DNA of 64,000 nucleotides, from NCBI RefSeq assembly GCF_002845985.1, contig NZ_PDFK01000002.1, forward strand, positions 310,001-374,000, read 5' to 3'. Position numbers and translations under genes: made by a program. Below, piece by piece: positions 29,938 to 38,765 of the stretch. The notes under the pieces were generated by a model. That model did not search any database. It was not told the DNA's origin and was given only the letters and a program-made list of their open reading frames with translations. The DNA is from Lysinibacillus fusiformis (GTDB taxonomy: Bacteria > Bacillota > Bacilli > Bacillales_A > Planococcaceae). Numbering within the stretch: the first letter of the stretch is position 1; every line of letters begins with the position of its first letter.

Positions 29938-31881
29938 ATGAGTATGGAAGAATTATTCCATCCAATGCAAGAACCGATGATTTTAGCGGCAGCTATTAGT
30001 ATCGTAGTTGGTGCAGTGGTTATCGTAGCAGGCCTTACTTATTTCAAAAAATGGGGCTATTTCTATAAAAACTGGCTATCAACTGTTGACCATAAAAAAA
30101 TCGGGATTATGTATATCGCAGTAGCCTTATTAATGCTATTCCGCGGTGGTATCGATGCACTGTTAATGCGTGCACAAACAGCCGTTCCAGATAACGGACT
30201 TCTTGATGCACAACATTATAATGAGATTTTCACAACACACGGTTTATTAATGATTCTATTTATGGCGATGCCATTTGTTATCGGGTTAATGAACATTGTG
30301 ATTCCACTACAAATCGGAGCACGTGACGTTGCTTTCCCACGTCTGAATGCTGTCAGCTTCTGGCTATTTGCAGCAGGTGCTGGTTTATTAAACTTATCAT
30401 TCATTATCGGTGGTTCACCAGACGCTGGTTGGACAGCCTACTTCCCTCTTGCCAGTACGGAATTTAGTCCGACTGTAGGGAATAACTATTATTCTTTAGC
30501 ACTTCAATTATCAGGTATTGGTACTTTAATGACAGGTGTTAACTTTATCACGACGATCATTAAAATGCGTGCCCCTGGTATGACATTAATGAAAATGCCA
30601 ATGTTTTCTTGGTCTATTTTAATTACAAACATTATTATCGTATTCGCGTTCCCAGTATTAACTGTAGCGCTTGCACTTATGATGTTGGACCGTCAATTCG
30701 GCACAAAATTCTTTGCGATGCAAGACGGTGGTATGGATATGCTTTGGGCCAACCTATTCTGGGTTTGGGGACATCCTGAGGTTTATATCGTTATCCTACC
30801 TGCTTTCGGTATTTTCTCTGAAATCATTGCAACGTTTGCACGTAAAAACTTATACGGTTACAAATCAATGGTTATGAGTATGGTTGTCATTTCCTTACTA
30901 TCATTCGTAGTTTGGGCTCACCATTTCTATACAATGGGTCACGGTGTAATGGTAAACAGTGTATTCTCTATTACAACAATGGCAATCGCAGTTCCTACTG
31001 GAGTTAAAATATTTAACTGGTTACTCACTATGAGGCACGGGAAAATTCAATTTACAACCCCGATGCTTTACGCACTTGGCTTTATTCCTATCTTCACAAT
31101 TGGTGGGGTTACAGGAGTTATGCTTGCGATGGCAAGTGCCGACTACCAATATCATAATACGATGTTCTTAGTTGCCCACTTCCACTATGTATTAATTCCA
31201 GGTACAGTATTTGGTGTGCTTGCAGGTTACCACTACTGGTGGCCAAAAATGTTCGGTTTCCGTTTAAATGAAAAATTAGGGAAAGCTGGTTTCTGGTTCA
31301 TTGCCATCAGCTTCAACGTAACGTTCTTCCCATTATTCATTTTAGGATTAGATGGATATGCTCGTCGTATGTACACTTATTCTGAGTCTACTGGTTATGG
31401 TCCATTGAACATGTTATCGTTCGTCGGTGCGCTAGGACTTGCAGTCGGCTTTGCATTAATTGTTTATAACATTTACTACAGCTGGAAACATATGCCTCGC
31501 AATGAAAAGGCAGATGTTTGGGATGGTCGTACACTTGAGTGGGCTACACATTCTCCAGTACCAGAATATAACTTTGCCGTAGTGCCTACTGTTACTCGCT
31601 TAGATGAGTTTTGGTTCGCGAAAAAAGAAGGTCGCGATATTACTGCAGGTCCAATCGAAAAAATTCACATGCCAAATAATACAGGCACACCATTCTGGAT
31701 GAGTGGATTCTTCTTCCTTGCAGCATTCTTCGCTGTATTCAATCTATGGATTCCAGCCATCATCAGTATGCTTGGTGTATTTGGCTTCATGATCCATCGT
31801 TCATTCGAAAAAGATCATGGTCGTTACATTTCAGTTGAGGAAGTAATGGCAACTGAAAAAAGCTTGAGAGGTGATAAATAA
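29938..31881 (+). CDS. qoxB: Cytochrome aa3 quinol oxidase subunit I
   Basis: A 647-residue haem-copper oxidase catalytic subunit with about 14 membrane helices. It reduces O2 to water with electrons from menaquinol while pumping protons. The low-spin haem ligand is in [17 protein letters not shown], CuB and cross-link residues in [15 protein letters not shown] and HHFYTMGH, and the haem a3 region in [13 protein letters not shown]. The ATG at 29938 has GAAAGGAG upstream, with the longer TTG frame lying within that site. It lies 56 nt after qoxA and 1 nt before qoxC. Confidence 0.97.
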   Translation: MSMEELFHPMQEPMILAAAISIVVGAVVIVAGLTYFKKWGYFYKNWLSTVDHKKIGIMYIAVALLMLFRGGIDALLMRAQTAVPDNGLLDAQHYNEIFTTHGLLMILFMAMPFVIGLMNIVIPLQIGARDVAFPRLNAVSFWLFAAGAGLLNLSFIIGGSPDAGWTAYFPLASTEFSPTVGNNYYSLALQLSGIGTLMTGVNFITTIIKMRAPGMTLMKMPMFSWSILITNIIIVFAFPVLTVALALMMLDRQFGTKFFAMQDGGMDMLWANLFWVWGHPEVYIVILPAFGIFSEIIATFARKNLYGYKSMVMSMVVISLLSFVVWAHHFYTMGHGVMVNSVFSITTMAIAVPTGVKIFNWLLTMRHGKIQFTTPMLYALGFIPIFTIGGVTGVMLAMASADYQYHNTMFLVAHFHYVLIPGTVFGVLAGYHYWWPKMFGFRLNEKLGKAGFWFIAISFNVTFFPLFILGLDGYARRMYTYSESTGYGPLNMLSFVGALGLAVGFALIVYNIYYSWKHMPRNEKADVWDGRTLEWATHSPVPEYNFAVVPTVTRLDEFWFAKKEGRDITAGPIEKIHMPNNTGTPFWMSGFFFLAAFFAVFNLWIPAIISMLGVFGFMIHRSFEKDHGRYISVEEVMATEKSLRGDK

Positions 31882-31882
31882 T

Positions 31883-32482
31883 ATGAAAATCGATTCTTCA
31901 CTTCCATTAGAATATAGTACAGAGGAAAACCGTCTAAAAATCTTTGGTTTCTGGATTTTCCTCGGCGCCGAAATCGTGTTATTTGCCACATTATTTACAG
32001 TATATTTCACACTTCATACACGTACAGGTAGTGGACCAAATGGTGCCGAAATTTTCGAATTAACTCCAGTTCTATGGGAAACATTCTTATTATTAACAAG
32101 TAGTTTCACAATTGGTCTTGGTGTTCATGCAATGCGTATCGGCCGTAAAAAAGCGATGATGACATTCTTTATCATCACTCTTTTACTAGGTCTTGGCTTC
32201 TTAGCTATTGAGATTGATGAATTTGTCACTTATGTACACGAAGGTGCGACGATTCAAACAAGCGCATTCTTATCGTCCTTAATGACTTTACTTGGAACGC
32301 ACGGTGCCCACGTAACATTTGGTTTCTTCTGGGGCGTAGCTATTTTAATCCAAGTGGCTAAACGTGGTTTAAATCCACAAACAGCGAACAAAGCGTTTAT
32401 CTTCTCATTGTACTGGCATTTCCTAGACGTTGTTTGGATTTTCATCTTCAGCTTCGTCTACTTGAAAGGACTGATTAGCTGA
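31883..32482 (+). CDS. qoxC: Cytochrome aa3 quinol oxidase subunit III
   Basis: A 199-residue membrane protein with five predicted helices of the subunit III family (LKIFGFWIFLGAEIVLFATLF, GTHGAHVTFGFFWGVAILIQ, YWHFLDVVWIFIFSFVYL). It helps hold the oxidase complex and its proton or O2 path in order. The start is the ATG at 31883 with GAGGTGATAAATAAT upstream. Its TGA overlaps the qoxD ATG by one base, so the two are translationally coupled. Confidence 0.95.
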   Translation: MKIDSSLPLEYSTEENRLKIFGFWIFLGAEIVLFATLFTVYFTLHTRTGSGPNGAEIFELTPVLWETFLLLTSSFTIGLGVHAMRIGRKKAMMTFFIITLLLGLGFLAIEIDEFVTYVHEGATIQTSAFLSSLMTLLGTHGAHVTFGFFWGVAILIQVAKRGLNPQTANKAFIFSLYWHFLDVVWIFIFSFVYLKGLIS

Positions 32483-32766
32483 TGAAGGAATTATTCCCAA
32501 AACAACATGTGATGGGCTTCGGCTTCTCACTATTACTAACAATTGTAGCTTTAGCTGTTGTTAAATTCGATATGTCTCTTAATATGGCATTTGGAATTTT
32601 ACTAGTAACTGCCCTTGCACAAGCAACTGTACAATTAGTATTATTCATGCACATCGGTGAATCTGAAGATAAGAAAACGTTGTATACAACGATTTTATAT
32701 TCAGTATTCGTAGGTGTAGTAACAATCATTGGTACATTATTCGCCATGATCTGGGGTTATAATTAA
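32482..32766 (+). CDS. qoxD: Cytochrome aa3 quinol oxidase subunit IV
   Basis: A 94-residue membrane protein with three helices, of the QoxD/CyoD family (MGFGFSLLLTIVALAVVKF, LVTALAQATVQLVLFMHIGE, YSVFVGVVTIIGTLFAMIWG). It supports assembly of the oxidase. It is last in the operon, overlaps qoxC by one base, and is followed by a strong terminator. Confidence 0.93.
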   Translation: MKELFPKQHVMGFGFSLLLTIVALAVVKFDMSLNMAFGILLVTALAQATVQLVLFMHIGESEDKKTLYTTILYSVFVGVVTIIGTLFAMIWGYN

Positions 32767-32834
32767 TCCATTACATTAGGGCATTATCGTGATCAGCGGA
32801 CACTTAAATCTCTGCAGAACAAAGATAATCAAAA

Positions 32835-32881
32835 AAGCTGTCCCAAGCAATTGTCATTGAACAATTGCTTGGTGACAGCTT
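32835..32881 (+). terminator. Terminator of qoxABCD
   Basis: A stem of about 20 bp with a single bulge (32835-32854 with 32861-32881) is followed by a T-rich run. Confidence 0.92.
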
Positions 32882-32994
32882 TTTCTTTTTTAATTATGCT
32901 TCTGTACCTTTATTAATTTTCACATGTTTATCACGTGCAGTTGTGAAAAGAATGTTATTTTTTTAATAAAAGCTTAGTCTTTTTAAAAAAATAA

Positions 32995-33022
32995 CGAAAC
33001 TTTTCCTTTTTTAGGGCGTATA
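32995..33022 (+). promoter_or_regulatory. ECF sigma (sigma-W-like) promoter of the lipoprotein gene
   Basis: The motif CGAAAC (32995-33000), a 16-nt T-rich spacer beginning TTTT, and CGTATA (33017-33022) fit the sigma-W class (TGAAAC-N16-CGTA) closely. It lies 43 nt before the lipoprotein start. No sigma-A pair is as good. CGAAAC also occurs in sigma-M and sigma-X promoters, so the sigma factor is not fixed. Confidence 0.6.
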
Positions 33023-33064
33023 GTAGTAGATAGTGTTTTTTACCAAGAATAGGAGATGAAAGTA

Positions 33065-33922
33065 ATGAAGAAAATTTTTAAAGTATTAGCAGTTGGGACA
33101 CTAGCATTGACACTTGCAGCTTGTAACTCGAGTGCTACCCCTACGAAAGACACAACTAAAACAAGCAAACTCACTTTAGAACAAGTGTATGACAAAGCAG
33201 TGGACCGCCAGGCTGACATTAAAAGTGCAAGTGCCAATATGGACATGACACAGGTAACAAAGGTTGGATCTGGTAAAGAGGCTATGGAATTTTCTATCGA
33301 CTCTAAAATGGACATGGACATCATTGTTGACCCACTTGCAATGCATTTGTCAGGTTCAATGTCGATGCCCGATATGATGAGTGAAGGCGAAGAAACAACG
33401 GACATGCCAATAGAAATATACATGAAGAAAGACACTGGTCTTTTCATGAAAGATATGACAACTGATAGCTGGATCAAGCTACCTGATGAGAATTTTGATG
33501 AGATTTTAGATCAAACGGCTGCTTCTGCAGATGCGAAAGAACAGCTAGAACATCTAAAAAAATTCATTGGTGATTTTAAATTTGAACAAACAGACGATGA
33601 GTATGTCCTTACTTTAGAAGCAAAAGGCGATAAATTTAAAGAGCTAATTGATTCTGAGATCACTAAATCTATCGAGGATATGGGATTAGAAGAAAATCCA
33701 ATGGATCAATTAACAATTGAAAAAATCAACTATGTATTACACATCGATAAAGAGACTTTCGATACAAAAAAAATGGATATGAATTTTGATTTAAAAATGG
33801 CCGTAGAAGGTGACGAATTAATCATGAATACAAAATCAGTCGTTACTTACACTGATTTCAACCACCTAAAAACAATTGATATTCCTCAAAGCATTATTGA
33901 TAACGCTCAAACAATCGAATAA
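33065..33922 (+). CDS. DUF6612-type lipoprotein
   Basis: A 285-residue lipoprotein with signal peptide ending LTLAAC (Cys about 20), followed by a Ser/Thr linker and a domain beginning LTLEQVYDKAVDRQADIKS and NMDMTQ, which matches the DUF6612 pattern of Bacillales. The long antiparallel beta sheet (repeated amphipathic strands with MDMDI and LEAKGD) resembles the LolA/LppX-type half-barrel. The ATG at 33065 follows AGGAG at 9 nt; an ATG 9 nt upstream overlaps that site. It has an ECF-type promoter, suggesting a cell-envelope stress role, and shares a bidirectional terminator with uspA. Confidence 0.75.
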   Translation: MKKIFKVLAVGTLALTLAACNSSATPTKDTTKTSKLTLEQVYDKAVDRQADIKSASANMDMTQVTKVGSGKEAMEFSIDSKMDMDIIVDPLAMHLSGSMSMPDMMSEGEETTDMPIEIYMKKDTGLFMKDMTTDSWIKLPDENFDEILDQTAASADAKEQLEHLKKFIGDFKFEQTDDEYVLTLEAKGDKFKELIDSEITKSIEDMGLEENPMDQLTIEKINYVLHIDKETFDTKKMDMNFDLKMAVEGDELIMNTKSVVTYTDFNHLKTIDIPQSIIDNAQTIE

Positions 33923-33928
33923 TGAAAA

Positions 33929-33956
33929 ACCTGCTTGTCTACTAGCACAAGCAGGT
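33929..33956. terminator. Bidirectional terminator between the lipoprotein and usp genes
   Basis: A perfect 10-bp stem (acctgcttgt 33929-33938 with acaagcaggt 33947-33956) has T-rich tails on both strands and sits between two convergent genes. Confidence 0.85.
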
Positions 33957-33973
33957 CTTTTTTATTCAAAAAA

Positions 33974-34393
33974 TTAACGGACAATTAGCACATCACAGAG
34001 AGCATAGCGCACTACTTTCTCTGCAACAGATCCTAACATCATTTTCTCCATACGATTTAACCCTGTTGCACCACAGACAATTAAGTCCACATTCGGTAAT
34101 TGTGTTAAAATACCTTTTGGTGAGCCTGCTTCTACTACAGATTCCACCGTTTTGACTCCTGTCTGCAATGCCTCTTTTTCCAGCTGTTCCATTTTTACAA
34201 CGTTTTCTTTCTTTAATTCCTCCGCATATTTCAAATCATATGCAGATACCGCTCCAAATGATTTTGTATCAATGACGTTCACTAACTGCAAAATAGCATT
34301 GTGTTGCATGGCTAAGTGACTTGCTCGATCCAATGCTTTTAATGATTGTTCCGAGAAATCAATTGCCACTGCGATTTTAAGATAATTAGCCAA
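33974..34393 (-). CDS. Universal stress protein (UspA family)
   Basis: A 139-residue cytoplasmic protein with the UspA fold: N-terminal ILK-type strand and helix (KIAVAIDFSEQSLKALDRA) and the ATP-binding signature GATGLNRMEKMMLGSVAEKV (G-2x-G-9x-G-S). It is therefore probably an ATP-binding Usp acting in stress survival; the precise role of this paralogue is not known. It is a single gene with a shared terminator. Confidence 0.88.
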   Translation of the reverse strand: MANYLKIAVAIDFSEQSLKALDRASHLAMQHNAILQLVNVIDTKSFGAVSAYDLKYAEELKKENVVKMEQLEKEALQTGVKTVESVVEAGSPKGILTQLPNVDLIVCGATGLNRMEKMMLGSVAEKVVRYALCDVLIVR

Positions 34394-34444
34394 TGTTAGT
34401 CCTCCCCATTCCTTATACCCTGCTATGTCTTCACAAATAGTATA

Positions 34445-35524
34445 TCACAATGGTATCCGATATAGTTTATCGTCCTGTGACTGTGGGCTTCCTCGACCAT
34501 CTGTATTATTGCTAATAAAATAAAGAAATGCGTCATCCACAAAGACATCACGAATTCTTCCAAATTCCGACAATCGTTCAGTATGTTTGTTTTCTTTCAC
34601 AGCAAACGCTAAAACTGCGGTACCTCTTAAAGCTGCAACATATAATTGATCATCCACAATGTCAATGCCAGATGGTGCCCATGTTTTAGAAGTACCCGAT
34701 GTAAAGAGAGGTGTGATCATACCTTGCTGTCTCTCTGTTCCTTCCATAATGGGCCAACCATAATTCTTCCCCTTCTTGATTATATTAATTTCATCGTTTG
34801 CGGCATTGCCATGCTCACTGGCATACATCGTACCATCTGTTGCCCAGGTCAAGCCCTGCGGATTTCGATGTCCATAGCTGTATACATAGGACTGTGGAAA
34901 AGGATTATCATTCGGTATGGAGCCATCCAAATTGATGCGCAAAATTTTCCCCTCTAGAGCATCTAAATTTTGTGCTAAGGAAGGTTGCTTCGCATCGCCT
35001 ACTGTTGCATACAGTTTACCATCAGGCCCTATTTTTAAACGACCACCATGATGATATGTACCACTCTTTATCCGATCTATGATAAGATCCGTTTCTAGCC
35101 ACTTATTATCGTTCAAGGTTAATGTAACAATTCTATTAAACTGCTCGCTTCCCTCAACATACGTATAATAAGCAAAGGCAATCTGTTTGTCTGAAAAATT
35201 AGGCGCTAATACAAACCCCAATAAACCAGCTTCCGGCGCTGTTGAAAGCTCCTTATTGAGGATGACCTGTTGCCTATCAACTGCTCCTCCTTCCGCGATT
35301 TTTACAATACTACCTGGCCTTTCTGCTACATAAAAAACAGTACCATTTTTTTGAATCGACCATGGTGTTTGCAATTGATTTGCTAGTATTTCTACTGTTG
35401 AATTCATTGAAGGAGCCATGCGCGTCTCCTCTTTTTCTAAGCCTCCGTTATTCTTATCCTTAGGTGGCACGCAAGCAACACATAAAACCATTACTAGCAG
35501 TAATAATGGCATGATACGTTTCAT
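34445..35524 (-). CDS. PQQ-dependent sugar dehydrogenase-like lipoprotein (GSDH family)
   Basis: A 359-residue exported lipoprotein (lipobox region LVMVLCVAC) with the six-bladed beta-propeller of glucose/sorbosone dehydrogenases. Recognisable propeller motifs are QTPWSIQKNGTVFYVAERPG, YHHGGRLKIGPDGKLYATVGD, YGHRNPQGLTW and EHGNAANDEINIIKKGKNYGWP. Family members oxidise aldose sugars using PQQ and calcium, but many Gram-positive members have unproven activity and no PQQ synthesis genes are visible here. It is a single minus-strand gene, and the repeat-rich region lies upstream. Confidence 0.85.
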   Translation of the reverse strand: MKRIMPLLLLVMVLCVACVPPKDKNNGGLEKEETRMAPSMNSTVEILANQLQTPWSIQKNGTVFYVAERPGSIVKIAEGGAVDRQQVILNKELSTAPEAGLLGFVLAPNFSDKQIAFAYYTYVEGSEQFNRIVTLTLNDNKWLETDLIIDRIKSGTYHHGGRLKIGPDGKLYATVGDAKQPSLAQNLDALEGKILRINLDGSIPNDNPFPQSYVYSYGHRNPQGLTWATDGTMYASEHGNAANDEINIIKKGKNYGWPIMEGTERQQGMITPLFTSGTSKTWAPSGIDIVDDQLYVAALRGTAVLAFAVKENKHTERLSEFGRIRDVFVDDAFLYFISNNTDGRGSPQSQDDKLYRIPL

Positions 35525-35568
35525 TGTTGTTCACCCTTTCATTTTTAATGCGTTAAGAAAATAGAAAA

Positions 35569-35586
35569 AGACGCCCCTAGACGTCT
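35569..35586 (-). terminator. Terminator-like hairpin, copy 1 of a duplicated stem-loop
   Basis: The stem agacg/cgtct with loop cccctag (35569-35586) is followed by TTTTTCT on the minus strand. The same stem-loop (agacgtctagggg) recurs at 36148-36168, and the two copies flank the repeat elements. Confidence 0.55.
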
Positions 35587-35652
35587 CTTAGTGTTGAAAA
35601 ACAAAACGATCTATAGAAATTTTGTGAAAGGTAAAAATAGATGTCCGTTGCA

Positions 35653-35752
35653 GGCTACTTGCTTTCCTGTGGGCGAGCGCCGAGCTGCTTCCTCCGCTAC
35701 CGCTCCGTGCAGGGGCTCGCCTGTCTCGCTATCCCACGGGAGTCAAGTAGCC
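35653..35752. repeat. 100-bp inverted repeat element, copy A
   Basis: The ends ggctacttg (35653-35661) and caagtagcc (35744-35752) form a perfect 9-bp terminal stem. The interior carries CTTTCCTGTGG, AGCTGCTTCC, CGCTA, GTGCAGGG and CCCACGGGA, in the same order and spacing as copy C at 47336-47437 and, reversed, copy B at 35978-36079. This is a dispersed GC-rich intergenic repeat in an AT-rich genome. It contains no ORF, and its terminal stem differs from those of the other copies. Confidence 0.75.
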
Positions 35753-35977
35753 TTCCACTCCAATCCATAAAGATATTTCTTTTTAACAAAGGTTTTCAAA
35801 TAAAGTGAAGGTGTTCCCTACTCTTTATGAAGAGGTGTTGCCACGCATCACTTCTCCACATTGAAAATAAGGAGCTTTCCTTTCTCTCATCAGACAAATA
35901 AGGAGCGATTTTGATCGTGACGGCTCGTATGAAAGAGAAGGAAAAGGCACTTTTGCCAAATGGTTGATTGGAGTGGA
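35753..35977. other. Spacer between repeat copies A and B
   Basis: About 225 bp of AT-rich sequence between the inverted repeat elements. Only short accidental frames are present and I see nothing that looks coding. Confidence 0.4.
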
Positions 35978-36079
35978 GCCAGCGTCACTCCTAGGGGATT
36001 TAGCGTCACAGCTGAGACCCTGGAGCGAGCGTAAGTGAGTGAAGCGGCTCATCGGACGCCCCCTGGAAAGGACGCTGGC
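35978..36079. repeat. 100-bp inverted repeat element, copy B (opposite orientation)
   Basis: Ends gccagcgtc (35978-35986) and gacgctggc (36071-36079) form a perfect 9-bp stem, and outer flanks ggttg (35962-35966) and caacc (36091-36095) extend it. The reverse complement shares the interior landmarks of copy A: CTTTCC, GAGC-GCTTC, CGCT, CCAGGGTCTC and CCCCTAGGAGT. A 75-codon minus-strand frame crossing it is not credible as a gene. Confidence 0.72.
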
Positions 36080-36147
36080 GGAACGGAAACCAACCCCTCG
36101 CTAAAAGTTCTTTTTCTGCTATTGACATGATCTTATTTCAACAACAT

Positions 36148-36168
36148 GAGACGTCCCCTAGACGTCTC
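36148..36168. terminator. Terminator-like hairpin, copy 2 of the duplicated stem-loop
   Basis: The stem gagacgt/acgtctc with a short loop (36148-36168) is followed by TTTTATT on the plus strand. It overlaps the stop codon of the small gene at 36158 and matches the hairpin at 35569-35586. Confidence 0.5.
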
Positions 36169-36322
36169 TTTTATTACCTTTTATACCTTCAAAAGTGATT
36201 ATTTCACCAAATGCTTTTGTTTTCGCTAACACATCAAGATACGCTTCTTTTCGATGGATGAGTCTTTCTTGTTGCAATTTCTGATGGGTATGTTGAAAAT
36301 CATCTATAGCTATTTTGTCCAT
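36158..36322 (-). CDS. Small hypothetical protein
   Basis: A 54-residue, highly charged helical protein (MDKIAIDDFQHTHQKLQQER..., ending KGNKRDV) without membrane segment or cysteine. The ATG at 36322 follows AGAGGTGAG, a strong ribosome-binding site. The stop codon falls inside the hairpin at 36148-36168. It is stand-alone, between repeat copy B and the yugN-like gene. I do not recognise the family. Confidence 0.6.
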   Translation of the reverse strand: MDKIAIDDFQHTHQKLQQERLIHRKEAYLDVLAKTKAFGEIITFEGIKGNKRDV

Positions 36323-36474
36323 AAACTCACCTCTTCTAGTAGTGTACGTTAACACTATTATAATGTTGGAAAATTCTTACGACAATTCTATTTCTATTTT
36401 TGATTACAAGTTCCCAATAATAAAAAGGATAAAAGGCATATAATTTTAGCCATTAGCTATTCAAATTTATCTAG

Positions 36475-36891
36475 CTAATGCATAAAAAAAGGTAGCACTT
36501 TTTCTTCAACAGCTTGTTCGCCTGCTTGAATCCATCTACTTTTATCGTGAATATACCCGTCTTTATCAAGCGGAGTTTGGAATTGACTAACACCAGTTGC
36601 ATCAAGTAAAGACCCCTCATCATAATCTAGACCTATATTCTCAACATGCTTAATGACAAATGGTTTTTGAAAACGAATTTGGGCATCCTCATTATCGAGT
36701 TCCCCTGATGTTACGATAAAGGGAACACGCAAATAAATAGTTTCCCCTGCCTCTTTCCATAATACCGAATCGAAGCTTCCTTTATAATACTCCCAATTCC
36801 CACCAATCGTAAAACCTCGATTGGCAATTTTATCACGTAAATAGCCGAAAGCAATCTCTTTTCCAACAATTTTTGAATCAAATTGTAGCAA
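36475..36891 (-). CDS. YugN-like family protein
   Basis: A 138-residue protein of the YugN-like family, small Bacillales proteins of unknown role. Typical features are ANRGFTIGGNWEYYKGSFD, then ETIYLRVPFIVTSGELDN, then FQKPFVIKHVENIGLDYDE. I place the start at a TTG (36891) because AGGAGGAG lies 8 nt upstream and the N-terminus then matches the family; the longer frame to 36942 contains that site. It is monocistronic, with a bidirectional terminator upstream of it at 36977-37018. Confidence 0.8.
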   Translation of the reverse strand: MLQFDSKIVGKEIAFGYLRDKIANRGFTIGGNWEYYKGSFDSVLWKEAGETIYLRVPFIVTSGELDNEDAQIRFQKPFVIKHVENIGLDYDEGSLLDATGVSQFQTPLDKDGYIHDKSRWIQAGEQAVEEKVLPFFMH

Positions 36892-36976
36892 TTTGTATTC
36901 TCCTCCTTTCACTCGATAAAAGTCTAACCTAAAAGGTGGCATTACAAACTAGTTATGATGTAATTATGATTGCCAA

Positions 36977-37018
36977 AAAAGTCTCGAAACTTTTTTAAAT
37001 CAAAGTTTCGAGACTTTT
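36977..37018. terminator. Terminator of the BVMO operon
   Basis: A perfect 16-bp stem (36977-36992 with 37003-37018) lies just past the esterase stop, with T-runs on both strands. Confidence 0.9.
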
Positions 37019-37027
37019 GTAAGTTAT

Positions 37028-37981
37028 TTATAAAGGCACTGAAATCTTTCGATGCAAAACATATTTAGCAGCTTCTACATACTCTGTGGCAGCCCTTTGA
37101 CTGACTGCGGCTGTTGGAACAATACTTTCAAAGCCATGATAGCAACCTGGGTATAAGTGGAATTCGACATCTACTCCAGCCTGACATAGCTTTGTCACAT
37201 ATTGTAAAGTCTCGTCACGGAATGGATCTAATTGACCAACACATGTATACGTAAACGGTAATCCTGATAAATCATCTGCTCTAGCTGCTGCGGCATATGG
37301 TGACACATTGTCGCTGCCGTTCTCTCCACTCAAATACATTTCCCAGCCTTTTTGATTGAGCGAGTGGTTCCAGATCATATGTCCCGTAATTTCTAATGAA
37401 GATGGTGTGTTATTCCGATCATCTATCATTGGATATAGAGGCATTTGGAAACTAAGCTTTGGATAATGACGATCTCGAGTAAGTAATGCGAGTGCAGCTG
37501 TGAGACCTCCTCCAGCACTTGCTCCAGCAATCCCTAAACGACTGAGATCAATCCCTAATTCGTCCGCATGATCTGCTACCCATTTTAACGCAGCATAACA
37601 ATCTTCAAGTGGTGCTGGATAAGGATATTCAGGAGCAAGTCGATAGTCTACAGATACAACCACACACTTCGCTTCATTAACAAAGCGCTGACAAAGCAAA
37701 TCATCTCCTTCTGGAGCACCTAAGACATAGCCGCCGCCATGAATCCATAGCAGCCCTGGGGAAATTTCTTTCTGCTCCTTTGACTTATAAATACGAATGC
37801 GAAGAGAATCGTTGTCATTAGGCCCTTGAATCACTTTATTTTCAACTGTTATCTGTTCATCTATCGGAGCTGGCACAGCAACGGCTGCCATTCCTTCTCT
37901 TGTTGCCTGTACATTATCTAAATCTAATGGGGGGAAAATGGCTAACGTTTCTCTTAGTTCTGAATCAATACGATGTTCCAT
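37028..37981 (-). CDS. Alpha/beta hydrolase, hormone-sensitive lipase-type esterase
   Basis: A 317-residue carboxylesterase. The oxyanion hole motif HGGGY lies near residue 80 (LLWIHGGGYVLGAP), the nucleophile serine in GASAGGG (about 153), the acid in CVGQLDPFRDE and the histidine in YPGCYHGFE. This is the HSL (family IV) esterase pattern. It is the third gene of a minus-strand operon, 32 nt after the SDR gene and downstream of a Baeyer-Villiger monooxygenase. A role in hydrolysing the ester or lactone made by that enzyme is plausible but inferred. ATG start with AAGGAAG upstream. Confidence 0.9.
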   Translation of the reverse strand: MEHRIDSELRETLAIFPPLDLDNVQATREGMAAVAVPAPIDEQITVENKVIQGPNDNDSLRIRIYKSKEQKEISPGLLWIHGGGYVLGAPEGDDLLCQRFVNEAKCVVVSVDYRLAPEYPYPAPLEDCYAALKWVADHADELGIDLSRLGIAGASAGGGLTAALALLTRDRHYPKLSFQMPLYPMIDDRNNTPSSLEITGHMIWNHSLNQKGWEMYLSGENGSDNVSPYAAAARADDLSGLPFTYTCVGQLDPFRDETLQYVTKLCQAGVDVEFHLYPGCYHGFESIVPTAAVSQRAATEYVEAAKYVLHRKISVPL

Positions 37982-38013
37982 TAAAATTCTTCCTTTCTTA
38001 TTTAAAATATTTT

Positions 38014-38739
38014 TTACGATGTTAAACCGCCATCAATTGGTACGACAGCGCCATTCACATAAGAGGCTTCCTCCGAAATTAAGAAAGCGATTACATTTGC
38101 GATTTCAGAAGCATTTGCTAATCTTCTTAGGGGGCCGTTTTCCTTTGGATTGGACGTTAAGCCCTTTGTCATATTAGTCATTACACCACCTGGACAAATA
38201 GCATTTACTCGTATACCGCTAGGACCATATTCAATGGCAGCAGTTCTAGTTAACCCAATAACACCGTGCTTACTAGCCGCATAGCCGCCTAAATAGGATT
38301 GTCCTTGTATGCCTGCTGCTGAAGAAGTATTCACGATGACACCTGACCGTTGTTGCTCCATCTCTTTTAACACATATTTTAAGCCTAAAAAAGTTCCTTT
38401 CAGATTGACCGAAATGACGTTATCAAATGTCTCTTCCTCTAAATCTGCTAGTAAAGATGGCGGGCTTAACACACCTGCATTATTGATGAACGCATCAATT
38501 CTACCAAATGCTTCTTTTGCAGCCTCCACATATTTCTTCACGTCTTGGCTTTTCGAAACATCTGCGTGGACAAAGATAGCCTGTTGTTGATGTTCCTTCA
38601 CAGCGTGTAGTGTGTCTTGACCACTTTTCTCATCAAAATCTACTAATACTAATGCCTTGTCCTGTGTGGCTAGTAATTTTGCTGTTTCTCTCCCTATACC
38701 ATTTCCTGCACCTGTAATAATGACTACTTGTTGTCCCAT
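38014..38739 (-). CDS. Short-chain dehydrogenase/reductase
   Basis: A 241-residue classical SDR. The dinucleotide motif is TGAGNGIG (residues 9-16), the NAG strand motif is INNAGV, the catalytic Ser-Tyr-Lys are seen in NTSSAAG and YAASKHG, and the PG motif is CPGG. Members oxidise or reduce alcohols and ketones with NAD(P)H. Located between the monooxygenase and the esterase genes (26 and 32 nt gaps), it may supply the ketone substrate or oxidise the alcohol product. The substrate is unknown. Confidence 0.92.
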   Translation of the reverse strand: MGQQVVIITGAGNGIGRETAKLLATQDKALVLVDFDEKSGQDTLHAVKEHQQQAIFVHADVSKSQDVKKYVEAAKEAFGRIDAFINNAGVLSPPSLLADLEEETFDNVISVNLKGTFLGLKYVLKEMEQQRSGVIVNTSSAAGIQGQSYLGGYAASKHGVIGLTRTAAIEYGPSGIRVNAICPGGVMTNMTKGLTSNPKENGPLRRLANASEIANVIAFLISEEASYVNGAVVPIDGGLTS

Positions 38740-38765
38740 ATTGATATATGCTCCTCTCTTGCAAA

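Noticed and set aside
35825-36052. Minus-strand 75-codon frame overlapping repeat copy B
   Set aside because: Runs through a non-coding inverted repeat, has no start signal, and its composition follows the repeat.
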